In this document: piece after piece, positions 25,301 through 36,490 of the stretch
Layout of the letters: every line of letters starts with the position of its first letter
How positions within the stretch are numbered: the first letter of the stretch is position 1
From: Neelides folsomi
Lineage: Eukaryota; Arthropoda; Collembola; Neelipleona; Neelidae
Assembly: GCA_034687125.1 (NCBI GenBank)
Contig: JAQGBZ010000155.1
Coordinates: 1 to 64,000 of the forward strand
Direction of reading: 5' to 3'
DNA length: 64,000 nt
Notes under the pieces: model-generated
What the model was told of the DNA's origin: nothing
What the model saw: the letters and a program-made list of their open reading frames with translations, nothing else
Databases searched by the model: none
Translations under genes and position numbers: made by a program

Positions 25301-28300
25301 TTCAATAAAATAGTGTAGATAGGAGGGGAATGTTGAATGTTTGCTCAGGATAGGTATAGAAAAATGACATAGTTGCCCTTGCATTTACTAAACCCCTTTT
25401 GTTAGCAGAGGATAAAAGATTGGAGAGGGGGAATTGCAAAGAGAGTTTTCGATTTTGATGAAAAAGAGGGGGAAATTGGGAACAGGGAAAGATTTGGGAA
25501 AATGACCAACCACACTCCCAACCGAAAGGATATTTTTCGGTTGGAAAGGGTGAACTTGTAGAGGTGGCCCGCATTCAGGATTTGGTAGTCGATCAATCTT
25601 TTCTTATTGGGTGAATCCAAAGGACCGAATCTTCAGATGAGGGAATAAAAATTTGTCACAAATCTAGGGACTTTGAATGGAAATGAGAAGGAGATGCATT
25701 AGGAGATAGATCGATTGAACCCGGGGATGGTAGTGGAGCGAGATGGGAATCTGCCCACGTTTTCTATTCTGCCAATCGGAGCTGGAAGAACAGATCGATT
25801 TGATTTGATCTCATACTGATCATTCTCCTCCTTGAGTGCTTTCTTCGATAGGATTGAAAAGCATATTAACTAAATGTATTCCAGCCCGGTGAAAAATCGG
25901 AGTCCGACCACTCGTTCTGTCCAACTTCTTGAGATGAGAAGGGTGGAATCATCTCCATCTTGACCTGACATCGTGACAAATGGAACCACTATAACAATCT
26001 TCCAACCTCTTCACCGTCTTCTTCAAGGATTCAACCCTCCGTATATTTTCCCCAAATGCCATCTGTCACACCGCGAATTCTTATTTTCTCCTAATCTAAT
26101 CCAAAGGGAATTCATTTAGAACTCATTTTCGTCAGCCTTCATCTTCCCGAATAATTTCTCGCTTCTGAATTTCATATTGATCTCTCCCCTGACTCTATAA
26201 ACGTCCCAGCAAGAGAAGATTAGAGAAGCAAGCTATTATTTCCAGGCGCCAATTATTTAGAACCAATTTCCTTTGGAGGTCGAGCCAATGAACCAAATAA
26301 TTAAATACGAGGCTCATTGCCACATTTTCTCAAAAAAAGATTTTATGAAATGAGGTTCTCTGAAAATGAATTACGATTTCTTGTGCTACAAAACCTGGTA
26401 TAGCCAATGTTTTTGTCAAGCCTATACATAGAGCAGCCTCATTGTGTCTCCCCAATTGAAAAGATTGAATCTTGACAATGGATCCTCGGTCTTCCACACT
26501 GAGTTTACTCTTTTCACTCGTTTCTTTTTTCATGTGCTAATGAGATCCAGAATCGTTCTCAATGAAAGATAAAACATGTTGTGGCATTGAAAGAGTAGAG
26601 GGGGAAGAAATTCGGAACTTCTCCAACTTCTTTTTACTTCAGGATTTGGGGTAGAAAATCCTCTTTCTTTCAATGAACCTTTGCTTTCTTTCCGCAACTC
26701 TCCCAGCTTGTTTCGTTTTAACCTCTCATCTCGGAATTGGACGTTGATATTTCAACATATGTCCATCGCTCCTCGTTCGACTAAAGTACATGAACCCAGG
26801 AAGAATGGCAAAATAGTTTCTTCTTACACTTTCACTACGCCGACAAGGTGCTTTCAATTCCCTTACACTCACACTTTTAGATGTCAAAGTCATTAATTAG
26901 TGGGAGAATATGACAAGCAGTTGGCCATTGCTTTGCCTTCATCTTTAAAAAGATTAAATACTATATATTAAAAATTATATTTATAACATGTACAATGTAT
27001 CCTACATGTAGAGTAGTACGTATGCAACAACAACCCAAATTATTATTTATCTTGTAAAAAAATTCCGTTTTATCCGTTATTAAACATCTACCTCATATTA
27101 AAAATTTGAATTTTAATCATTTTTTATTATTAAGTAAAAGTCAATTCCACATTTAAAATATTTTCTACTTTTGCAAAAATACTTTTAAAATATAAATATA
27201 TAGGTATTGTAGAAATTATATTTGCAAAAGTACTTTATTTACAAATATACCTACCTGTACATGTAGATATACCATATACTAATTGTAAAATTACAGTACT
27301 ACCATAGAACTTTTTCTAATTTGCACTTTAAACGTATGCCTTATCTCAACTTTCATTGTCAGTTTGATCTTAACTTTTTTCCGCTTCAATATTAATTACC
27401 AATTACCCATTGAATCAATCGTAATTGCACACATTCAAATGACTTATTCAGATTGAGTTTGCTTTGGGCAAACCAACAAGGTTTTTTAACTGGCGTTAGT
27501 TAAGATGAGAATGGCAGGAGAGAATTATCAACTTTGAGTTGACCGGTGGGGTTGGTGATTTGATGATTTGCGAATTGTTTCAGCCTGCTAAAGTATTAAA
27601 TTGAAAGGAATGTTTAAAACCTAGATATTCTCATTCTCTCTCAACTGCTTAAGAATGAATGAGGAGGAAGAACAATTAGACTTCATTTGTATGAAAAAGA
27701 GCTAAGACGGATCTCTGATTACTATTTCAAATTCCAAGATCCTGCACTAAAGTTCGAACAAAGGCTCCGGAGGGGAAAGCTTTTAATTAAGAAAAGAAAT
27801 GAAAGTCGGCAAAGCAAATAGCTGGGTAGAAAGTATGGGACTGGGACCTATACTAGTTTTATGCATTCTTAATTACAATGCTTCAGTTGGATGAACATCA
27901 ATATGATAAACAATGTGAAAGATTTATGGGTAAATTAAATTTGCACTCGTTGATTGATATCGAGTAGCATTGTAGCATAGACTACGATTATTATAAAGAC
28001 CAAGAAGGATTTAAAAACATTAATTTCAAATAACTTATAGGCCACAGTTAGTAGATACGAATACTTTTGTTTTCGCCCTCAAGCACTACGTTTGCAAGAT
28101 AAGAATTTAATGCTTAAATATATTTTTCCCTTTATTACTCTCAACAGTGTCGAGCTATCGGTTTCTTTTTTCGATATTTGACAAGTGAAAAAAGGGAAAG
28201 GGTTATTAGCAGAAAAGGTTGAAAATAATGAAATGGGAGAAAGATCTATTGTTAAGAGCGAGTCAATTATGGAGAAGCTTTGTTTTGAGCCAGAGCTCAT

Positions 28301-29487
28301 CAATCTACATTTTGGTATTGTATCAAGGGACTTGGAAGACCTGACAGCCACCAACACTCTGATTGACACGAAAGATTTATTGACCTCCTCAGTCCCCTCG
28401 GTAGCCCATCAACACTCTCTCACCTCCAGATGAGCCAGTGAAGAGGGTGTCTCGGAGGAGTCGAAATGGGACTATTATTATTACTCCGCACAATGAAAGA
28501 AATCCATTAAATAACCCCACCCAACTATGTATGTTATGTACCTATGAAAGACCCGGGTGGAGGAGACGCGGATCGCAATCCTTCTACAACACACTCTCCC
28601 ACCATTCCCACAACAACAAAGAAACGACGAGAGATTTATTTCCTCTATTTACATTTAATCGAACAATGAGTTCAGATTCCATGGCCTCTTGCCCCCACCC
28701 AACACGGTGCGGTGTGCTAAAGGTTCAGATAAAAATACAAACTTGGCTCCCTCACAAACTCCTCACTAATCTATTTTTAAATATATTGCAAATTAATCTC
28801 CTGTAATTTGTACACATTCTGTGTACAAATGCCTTCTGCTGTAATTGGTCGTATTGAAAAGACAAATAACCTTCGAAATTTTCAGATTGCTTGTCGTATT
28901 ACGGTTTATACCACCTTGACCAAACTCATTTTCGCTTCTGAAGAAATAAGTAGATGGGCATTTTCCCTTTTTGAGATTTTCATTAAAATATTGACGAGGA
29001 AGGTTGGGAGTTTGGGAGTGAGAGCGTAGAGCATTAAATCTTATACTCCCTATGAAGTCTAAGGTAAATGCTGAGTCGGCTGGGTGGCCGAACCTCCTTA
29101 TCATTTTTCATCTTTAACAACCTTCCCCAAATTTGTCTATCCCTGCACCTTTTGAAAGTAGTGACTTGTAAAGAATTGAATTTGAAATACATAATACAAT
29201 ATATAGATATATAGAGTACCTACCTATATGCATACTTCTCCGTGTACACTATTTTATGAAATACGGATAAATAAACATTTTGTAGTTTTTAGTAAATGAA
29301 AATCCTACGCCTAATAATAATGAAGGATACCATATGGGGGAAATACAACATAGAAATTTCATTTCTTTAAACCACGGCTCTCTCCTACGTCCCAGTCCAT
29401 GGTTCTGTTTTTCTACCGAGCTCTTCCTCATTCATTCTCCCGTTCCTCCCAATAAACTAATTGTAAACACTAATTATTTGAACAATA
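22333..29487. other. No recognised gene; long spacer
   Basis: Moderately GC-richer blocks at about 23.1-23.9, 24.2-24.7, 25.3-26.6 and 28.1-29.1 kb alternate with AT-rich sequence. They contain open frames up to 122 codons (28438-28806) on both strands with no recognisable motif. A hairpin with 11-bp arms, TAACTATGTAG at 24017-24027 with its complement at 24034-24044, is present. The last 400 bases may include the promoter of the THAP gene, but no clear TATA or initiator could be assigned. Confidence 0.55.
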
Positions 29488-30275
29488 ATGCCCAGTAATT
29501 GTGTAATTGCGGATTGCAAAAGTATATTTAAACGTAATGGTGATCTCTCACTTCACCGATTTTCAAAAAAAGACAGTGAATTATTTAAAGTTTGGGTTAT
29601 AAAATGTAAGAGAGCGGACAAAGCTTTTAATCCAGTTAAAGCTAGGGTATGTTCAAAACATTTTAACGAAGACGACTTTGAACGAGACCTTCAAAATGAA
29701 TTACTCGGTCTTCCACTAAGAAGAATATTGAAGAAAAATGCTGTCCATTCAATATTCAGTGAAAGGGGAACGCTTCCTAGAAAAATCTCAAGTCGAGATC
29801 TTCGAAAACAGCAAGGAAAATTTAGTTCAGGTAAGTATTGATACAAGTTTAATAAAATATCAATATTGATTCGATGATGGTGCAATTGAAATATGCATAT
29901 AAAAGCTAACAATTTTGATGACAGAAATTGATGGACTAGAAACCGACATGATTGATGTTCCCATTTTAAATTCCAAAGAAACAAACCGATGATTTAGGTA
30001 TATTCACATTTATTTATTGCTAAAATTAGATGATTATTATCATCAATAAATAAATATTCATATTAAACCTTACTGATAATTTTAATATTCTAGAATATCC
30101 AAATGAATTGCTAGAAAAAATCAAAAAGCGTGACGATAAAATTTCGATTCTTCTCAATCAAATTGGACGACTTAAGAAAAGGATAAAAAACATAACTCAA
30201 ATTCAAATAAGAAGAAATAGCAACCTACCATCAATTTATTCCCCATCAAGTTCTAAACCGGGTGAAATGCATTGA
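29488..30275 (+). CDS. THAP-domain zinc-finger protein, two exons
   Basis: Proposed exons are 29488-29830 and 30094-30275, joined in frame across a GT...AG intron to give about 174 residues. Residues 1-90 form a THAP domain, a C2CH zinc-binding DNA-binding fold. Ligands are Cys5, Cys10, Cys55 and His58 (CSKHF); the conserved His23-Arg-Phe25, Trp36 and Phe59 are also present. Two prolines usually invariant in the family are replaced: HRFS instead of HRFP at position 26, and AVHSIF instead of AVPTIF at 87. The second exon (about residues 117-150) is rich in regularly spaced Ile/Leu with charged residues, suggesting a coiled coil, which many THAP proteins have after the zinc finger. No transposase domain follows, so it looks like a short nuclear DNA-binding protein; target genes are unknown. 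A cryptic or cassette exon from 29925 would instead give a stop at 29990. AATAAA-like sequences occur near 30357-30395. A decaying paralogue or P-element-derived remnant is possible. Confidence 0.72.
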
Positions 30276-33200
30276 CGCCAAATTTTGTTGGTCTTTGTCT
30301 TCTCCAGAAGCTCATGACAAAATTTAATTACTTGATTCCTATTGCTTCAATAATGTAAATAAAATTTTTTAAACTTTTAAAAATTGAATAAAAAAATTGA
30401 TCTGACATTGAGTAATTTTCTTAATGCCTTTTATTCAATGCACAACTATGTTGTAAATTATGTTGAATATAAATCCTTCGCCTGCACGTGTTAAAATTGT
30501 TTTAGCTGGTAGGTATACAAATATATATTATAAAATACGTTTTTCTCTTCATAATTAATACCTAATATTATATCAATAATTATACTCGTGTACATGCAGG
30601 TATTGTTGATATAATTGTTATAAACTAAAATGGAATTTTGATCAAGAAAAATTAAAGAGCGTAAATTTTGCAGCTTTAGTATAAACATCGTTTAATCAAT
30701 GTCACCGTTAATGCGGTCAAAGTCAACCCAACCTGATTGAACCCTTTCTACAGAAATAAATTTAAATGTTTTACTCTTGCAAACAAATTTAGAAACTACT
30801 ATTTATATTTGCGAGTAGGATCACAATTGGGATCTGTAATATAACTACTGATACTTATTATTATGATGCAAACCCGTGAAGAATAATTAAATTCCAATTA
30901 TTTGTCGACCAATACTCGGGATAATCCAATATTATTTCTAACGACTTGGCAAATGAACTAAAGTAATCGGGCCTTTCTTAGTAAATGAAATGGAAAAGAA
31001 AAGGTAAGTATTACATGTTTTTATAGAGTTGGGGATTTAATGGTCGTAAAGGCAAGATTCGATCAAGAAACGAGGCAATAAGTATAGAGAAGAGGAGCAT
31101 TCTGGATGGTCATGGAATATGAATGAATAAGAATAAAAAGAAAGGAGCGGGGTCAGCAAAAGAGAAAAAACTTTAGTTCCAAAAACACATGCCTGCACTT
31201 TTCCCTATTTCTCCAATTTCTAAGGAGAAGCTCAGATCCACCATTCCTTACATACATTGTAAGAGCATATATATTGGTTTTTATTCTTTTACAATGTGTG
31301 CATATAAGGGAGGAAACAAATCCCATTGCCCACATCTGGACTTGCCCCGAGTCCCTTCCTCGCCCCTCTTGGAGCGGAGAATGAGGAGAATAGAAATCGG
31401 AATCTTATAATGATTTAATTACAAATCACAGGTCAGCGGTTGTGCCAAAGCCCATTAGAGAAATATTGGGAAAATGGAGACTCGTCAACTTTCTCTCCCA
31501 GTCGTCAATTATTGGAATTGATTTAAATTTTTTTCGCAGTTTCCCCTTCCTCAATAGGAGACGTAAGTCATGTCTGAAGAGTTAAATGAGACAGAAAGAG
31601 AGAATGACAATGTATTTTTAAACGTTTCCCTCTCCTCAAATACAAATAAGCCCCAGTCTCTCGCACATGCATACAACTATTATTGCATTTGGAGACAAAG
31701 TCAACAAACGATCGGGATGGATTATTTGAGCTATTGTTATTATTATTCTTCCCCTTTTCCGCCTCACATGCCTTTCTCCACTAGGGACACTTTTCACACT
31801 CGGAGAAGGAATGGGTCAGGGGTTAGGATTTGATATTACATGGCAGCCCAAGTTTTTTCTCTTGTTTTCCTTGAATTATGAGATACAAATTGGAGAGGGA
31901 GAATTGGTTTGGCCGAAGAGGGATTCAAAGGACGAGTGTCACTTGAGAGTGTCAGCAAAGCCAGTCCCTTTCATGTCAATATTTTCATCATCCCCAGTTC
32001 ATGTTTCCTCTGGAATATAAAGTTCTCATAAGTAAGTACGATATTACGTACAACATGATGAGTCTTTTAGGAATCGGTTCGTATACTACTGTATACTTCT
32101 TGCCTTCTCTCGCTTCATACCCATCCTTCGAAAATCCATCAATTCTTTATTGTCCAAAGGCCCAAGTTGGGAATGAGTTTTTAAAGCCTTCCCATCTCTG
32201 AACAAAAGAACATTTTACTACCCATTTCCCCCCAATTGAATTGGAAACATGCTAATCCTTCACCGATCTTCTTATGCGAATATGTGGGACCTTTCGGGTT
32301 CGAATTCTTTCCTTTACGAGGAAATTTAATGACCGGGCTTGAAAATTTTTGAGGTACTCGCCCAGGCAATGGAGGAATTTGAGGGGCATTGGAGTTAATT
32401 TGCAAATGGGCAAAGTCCTCATTTGGACACCATCGGGATGTTACTGGGAGAATTGGGTTGATGAAAAGAAGAGTGTAACTTTCTGTGAGTGTATGAACAT
32501 CCTGAACAGCTGCAGCGTGGCAGCGTCACAGAGGTCCTGTCGGACACTCCGAGAGCTCTTGAGAAATGTTGTTCCAGCTGTCGCGAGCTCCTTCACACTT
32601 GCACTGCAACCGAATGTCTTACCTTATTTGTTAGGTTCTGTTATTAAAGAGTTTGATGAGCTTTGGTCTAAGTGCTTCCGTTAATGGCTCTGTGCTTGGA
32701 AAGGGTTCTGGTTGGCTTTTAGCAAAAGGGTGTCGAAGATTTGATTCCAAGGGGCTCGAAGGACTAATGAAATACCCAAAAAATTCTTTTCTTCTTAACT
32801 ACTAGAGCGAAATAGATTTGTGTGAACGGAGGACCAAGGCTTGACATCTTTCTCACTTCTCCTCACTCTCCAGCTCGGCTCCGTGGAATTTCAATTTGGT
32901 TCATTCAATTCGATCCAATCTTCCTTCTCTGAAGTCGGGCTAGACAGAGTTAATATCTTTTGATACCCTTCAACCGTGTCTAATCATCTAAACACTTTTT
33001 TCTCTTTGAACATTCATCATTTGGGAAACGAAGTGAGGCTGAAAGTCGTCTCGGAGTCTCAACCCAGAGGCTCAAGATCTCCATTAGTCTCCCAATGGAA
33101 AAACACTATTAGCACCAACCCGGATTATTACAAATAGAGACACATAGCGATGGTCGGGAAACAGGCTTACTCACACAACAAGTTACAAGACGGAGAAATT

Positions 33201-36200
33201 TTAAACTCTTTACCAAACAAATTGACAAATTTATCCTCATGAAGGAAATTTCTCCATTCTTCCCCAATTGCTTTATATTGAGGACTCGTATGTGTGTTCT
33301 CCCCCTCTGCTAGTATGTGTGGATTTTTTCACAAGAATTCTCTCTCCATTAAAGGCTTCTACACGAGTTGACTTATTTAAGGATTCCGCCCATGGACTCG
33401 AGTAGAGCTAGTACAGCGTCTTATGCCGCGTGGACCTTGCTACTCAACTACTGAATATTGGTACTTTCGCATTGTGCTATGGGGAATATCAGCAAAACAT
33501 TGAGAGATTTGTATATGCAGGCATTATAGCTAAGTTAGTCATATGGGCTTTGCCGACAACCGTAGTTTTTTTATCTCCTTCATTAGTTCAGTCAAGGAAA
33601 GTTGCATATGAGTATGCTCATACATATGTATATGTACATATTACTTTATTTCTATAAATGTTTGGAGGTATGCCTCTCAGTCACCAATGCTACATACTTC
33701 CATAGCCAATAGTTTACCTCCGAGAACACCGTGTGGAAGAAGTCTTCCAAAAATAGAATTTCCCTCCAGATTTAATGTAGTGTAAACTTAACTAGGCGGA
33801 CCAAGGGTGAATAGTAATTCTCGTCCCAACGACCGCTCTCGAAAAAATACCGACTTCTTGTCATTCATTCATTTTAAATGCATCTCTTTATAGGTGCAGA
33901 CGTTCAAATGTCTTTTCATTCCCGTGGATTAGAAGGCCAACTCGAGGAAGTGACTTATCCTCTCTCGAACTCAGTGTTGTTTTGCCAAAGAAAGCATTTA
34001 TGACCAAACTCTTTTCTCGAGTCGAGAGTGAACTCATGTAAAAAATAACGGTAGGATTTTTATGCATACAAACCTATTATTTAAGAGTAAAATAGACGCA
34101 TTAAATGAGAGGAGCAATTGAAATTAGTATAAATTTAATGTTTATAGGACCGGTCGCTTTTGATAACCGCCACGGCATCGATAAAGATAGGTTAAATCTA
34201 ACAAGAGGGAGGGGTCGCCTCATTTTCACATTTCCTTAGCGTAAGAAACCTCTTCTGACGATCCCTTTAATGTATTTAAAGGAAAGGGTTCTTCTCCTTG
34301 GAAAACCTCATGGCACATTACTATTAGACACGCCCCAGAGATTGATCAGGATCTCGTAAAAATAGAAGTAAAATGAGGGCTAACTAATTTCAAGAGCGGG
34401 ACAAGAAGAGCTCTTCGGCTGATAACAGCGGCTGATAAGAACGGAGAGGGAGGATGACGAGAGCCGCCGACAAAATGAAAGAAGATGAAAAACTGGCCCT
34501 TTCTTTCAACTTCCTTTAACAGCTTCTGATTTATATCATATAACGAGGACCCTTGCTCTAATGGTTATTAAATTATTACTTTTATTATTATTTCCATTAA
34601 AACAAAGGCAATAAGCGGCCGCAGTAAAACACTTTCGTCACATTTGAGTCATTAAGATCAAAATGAGAATCTACCTCGCCAATAGAAACTTCTTTTATCT
34701 TCCATTTAACTTTGATTGATCAAAGTTAGATATGAATTGTTAAGCTTATTCATTATAAAACCTATATATACCTACCTAGGTACTGATATATACATAATAT
34801 GGACATTGTGTAAGTATTAACAATAAGCATGTTATATGCAGATGATCATAGTAACAATCATAGTGTAGGTAGGTACCTATGCAATATCTTAAAATATGTG
34901 ATAAATAATTGCTTTGAAAATAATTTATGCATGGATGAATTTTATACAAGTACCTAGTAATAAATTATATGCTTATATATTATGCTCTAATTACCTAATA
35001 TACTACTAGTATGTAGTATGGGCAATACTATAATACTCTTACTTTATTCGTTAATACTTTCAAGTTTTCAGGAGCAGGAGTAGCAGTATCAATTTGTAAA
35101 TTAAGCTTGCCTCTTCCAAAAAAGGCAAGTCCATTATCATCCATCGCCCATCACCTCGCTACTACGAATATAATTTATATTAAAAAATTTCTTTGATCTC
35201 TTACTAATACTGATGCATATACGGCGAATAAAAACACACGTTGATTAATGATGCATAACCTCATGTTTGCATGTTGTCCATTGATACAAACTGGTAAGAG
35301 GTATAATAACTTAAAGTTTGGCTTATTTAATACTAATATAATAAATAATAATACGCCGGTGGGTCGAAGAGCAGATGGTGTTGAGACAAATTTGGTCATG
35401 TAATAAAATAAGTCTAATGGCCGTTTTGAATTTGAAGAGTGAAAATTAGGTACTATAGATGAGGGTCTGTAGAAAAGGAAATTCAGTAGCTTGTTTCCAA
35501 GAGCCCCTTTGATGAATGATCCGGTGGAATATGAAATGATAATAATAGGCAGGAAAGCAAAAGCCTCGTATTTCATCAAAGGGTCCATCAATCAGACCCG
35601 AATTCGAATTGGGGCTCCTTTTCTACACCGTTCCCTCCTCCAGCTCATCACTCACTCATGAAAAACCAAGTGAGGATGAAGTGAGGAGAGATGTTGGGAT
35701 TATTCACTCATTCACTCACTGCCTCAATTTACAGGCAGATCCACTTCCTCCTCAACGTCCAATATTCCCGATCCGAAGATGAGTGGAAGACACACAAACT
35801 CACCCTGTTCCTCTTTCCAATTTCATCCAAGCTGACGTTGAGCCAAAACAGCTACACACTTTTTTCATTGAGATATTCTTTTTCACCTACAATTTTACCA
35901 ATCTTAACGCGTCATTCCAAATATACTTTTTTGCATCTCACTTAATGATTTCGTCCATCAACAAAAAATTACATCTCATTGATTTTATACATACTTGTTA
36001 TTTTTAAAGACAATTACAATATAAATTTCTTGTACATATTATATGAAATGATACATAGTTAAATATCTTTTTTGAATCCCTAATAATTCTTAATTTTTAC
36101 TCAACTTTTCTATAAATCATTTAAATACCTATTTATGCTTACATATTTTAAAAGTACATGCCTAGTTGTGTTTAACATAAATCACAAAGTTGATTTTTAA

Positions 36201-36204
36201 CATC
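30276..36204. other. No recognised gene; spacer with GC-richer blocks
   Basis: The start probably holds the 3' untranslated part of the THAP gene. GC-richer blocks at about 31.1-33.6 kb and 34.2-34.6 kb contain open frames up to 111 codons, and 35175-35591 is open for 138 codons on the minus strand with a hydrophobic, motif-free translation. The block at 32.44-32.69 kb is open on both strands. No RNA gene or transposon end was recognised. Confidence 0.5.
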
Positions 36205-36490
36205 ATTGACAAAACAAGGATTGGTTTCCCCATTTCTTTTCCCTTCCTATTACCAACTTCATAGAAGAAGGGAAAAGGAAGCCAAATTCTCACTTTCGTC
36301 TTACATGGAGGTCTCTTTTTGGACAAATTCGAACACCATTACTGTTCGAACATATGATACTTAGGACCACCAAAATTTTGTGAATTTTCTTTGATGGTTC
36401 TGCTATTGAGTTATTATGTAGCTAGATTTTTAATGCAAGCAAGAAAGAAAATAAACCGGGGGTCTGGACTCTTTTGGGACTGCCCTCGTA
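36205..36490 (-). repeat. Dispersed repeat, copy C
   Basis: Third copy of the unit at 4964-5178 and 7681-7905. Read on the plus strand it has ACAAAACAAGGA and GGTTTCCCC (matching copy B), ACCAACTTCATAGAAG, TTTTGGACAAATTCGAACA, GACCACCAAAATTTTGTGAA, GTAGCTAGATTTTTAATGCA, AGCAAGAAAG and TGCCCTCGTA. The last of these is also near the end of copy A. Strand is given in the sense of the LINE-like tail next to copy A, which is inference. Confidence 0.7.

Noticed and set aside
28438-28806. 122-codon plus-strand frame upstream of the THAP gene
   Set aside because: It has no domain, and its reading frame and splice sites do not connect with the THAP exons.
32280-32310. GGGTTCGAATTC, resembling a tRNA B box
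   Set aside because: The flanking bases do not pair into a T-stem and no A box lies upstream.
35175-35591. 138-codon minus-strand open frame with hydrophobic translation
   Set aside because: No regular transmembrane spacing, family motif or splice support; not strong enough to call a gene.
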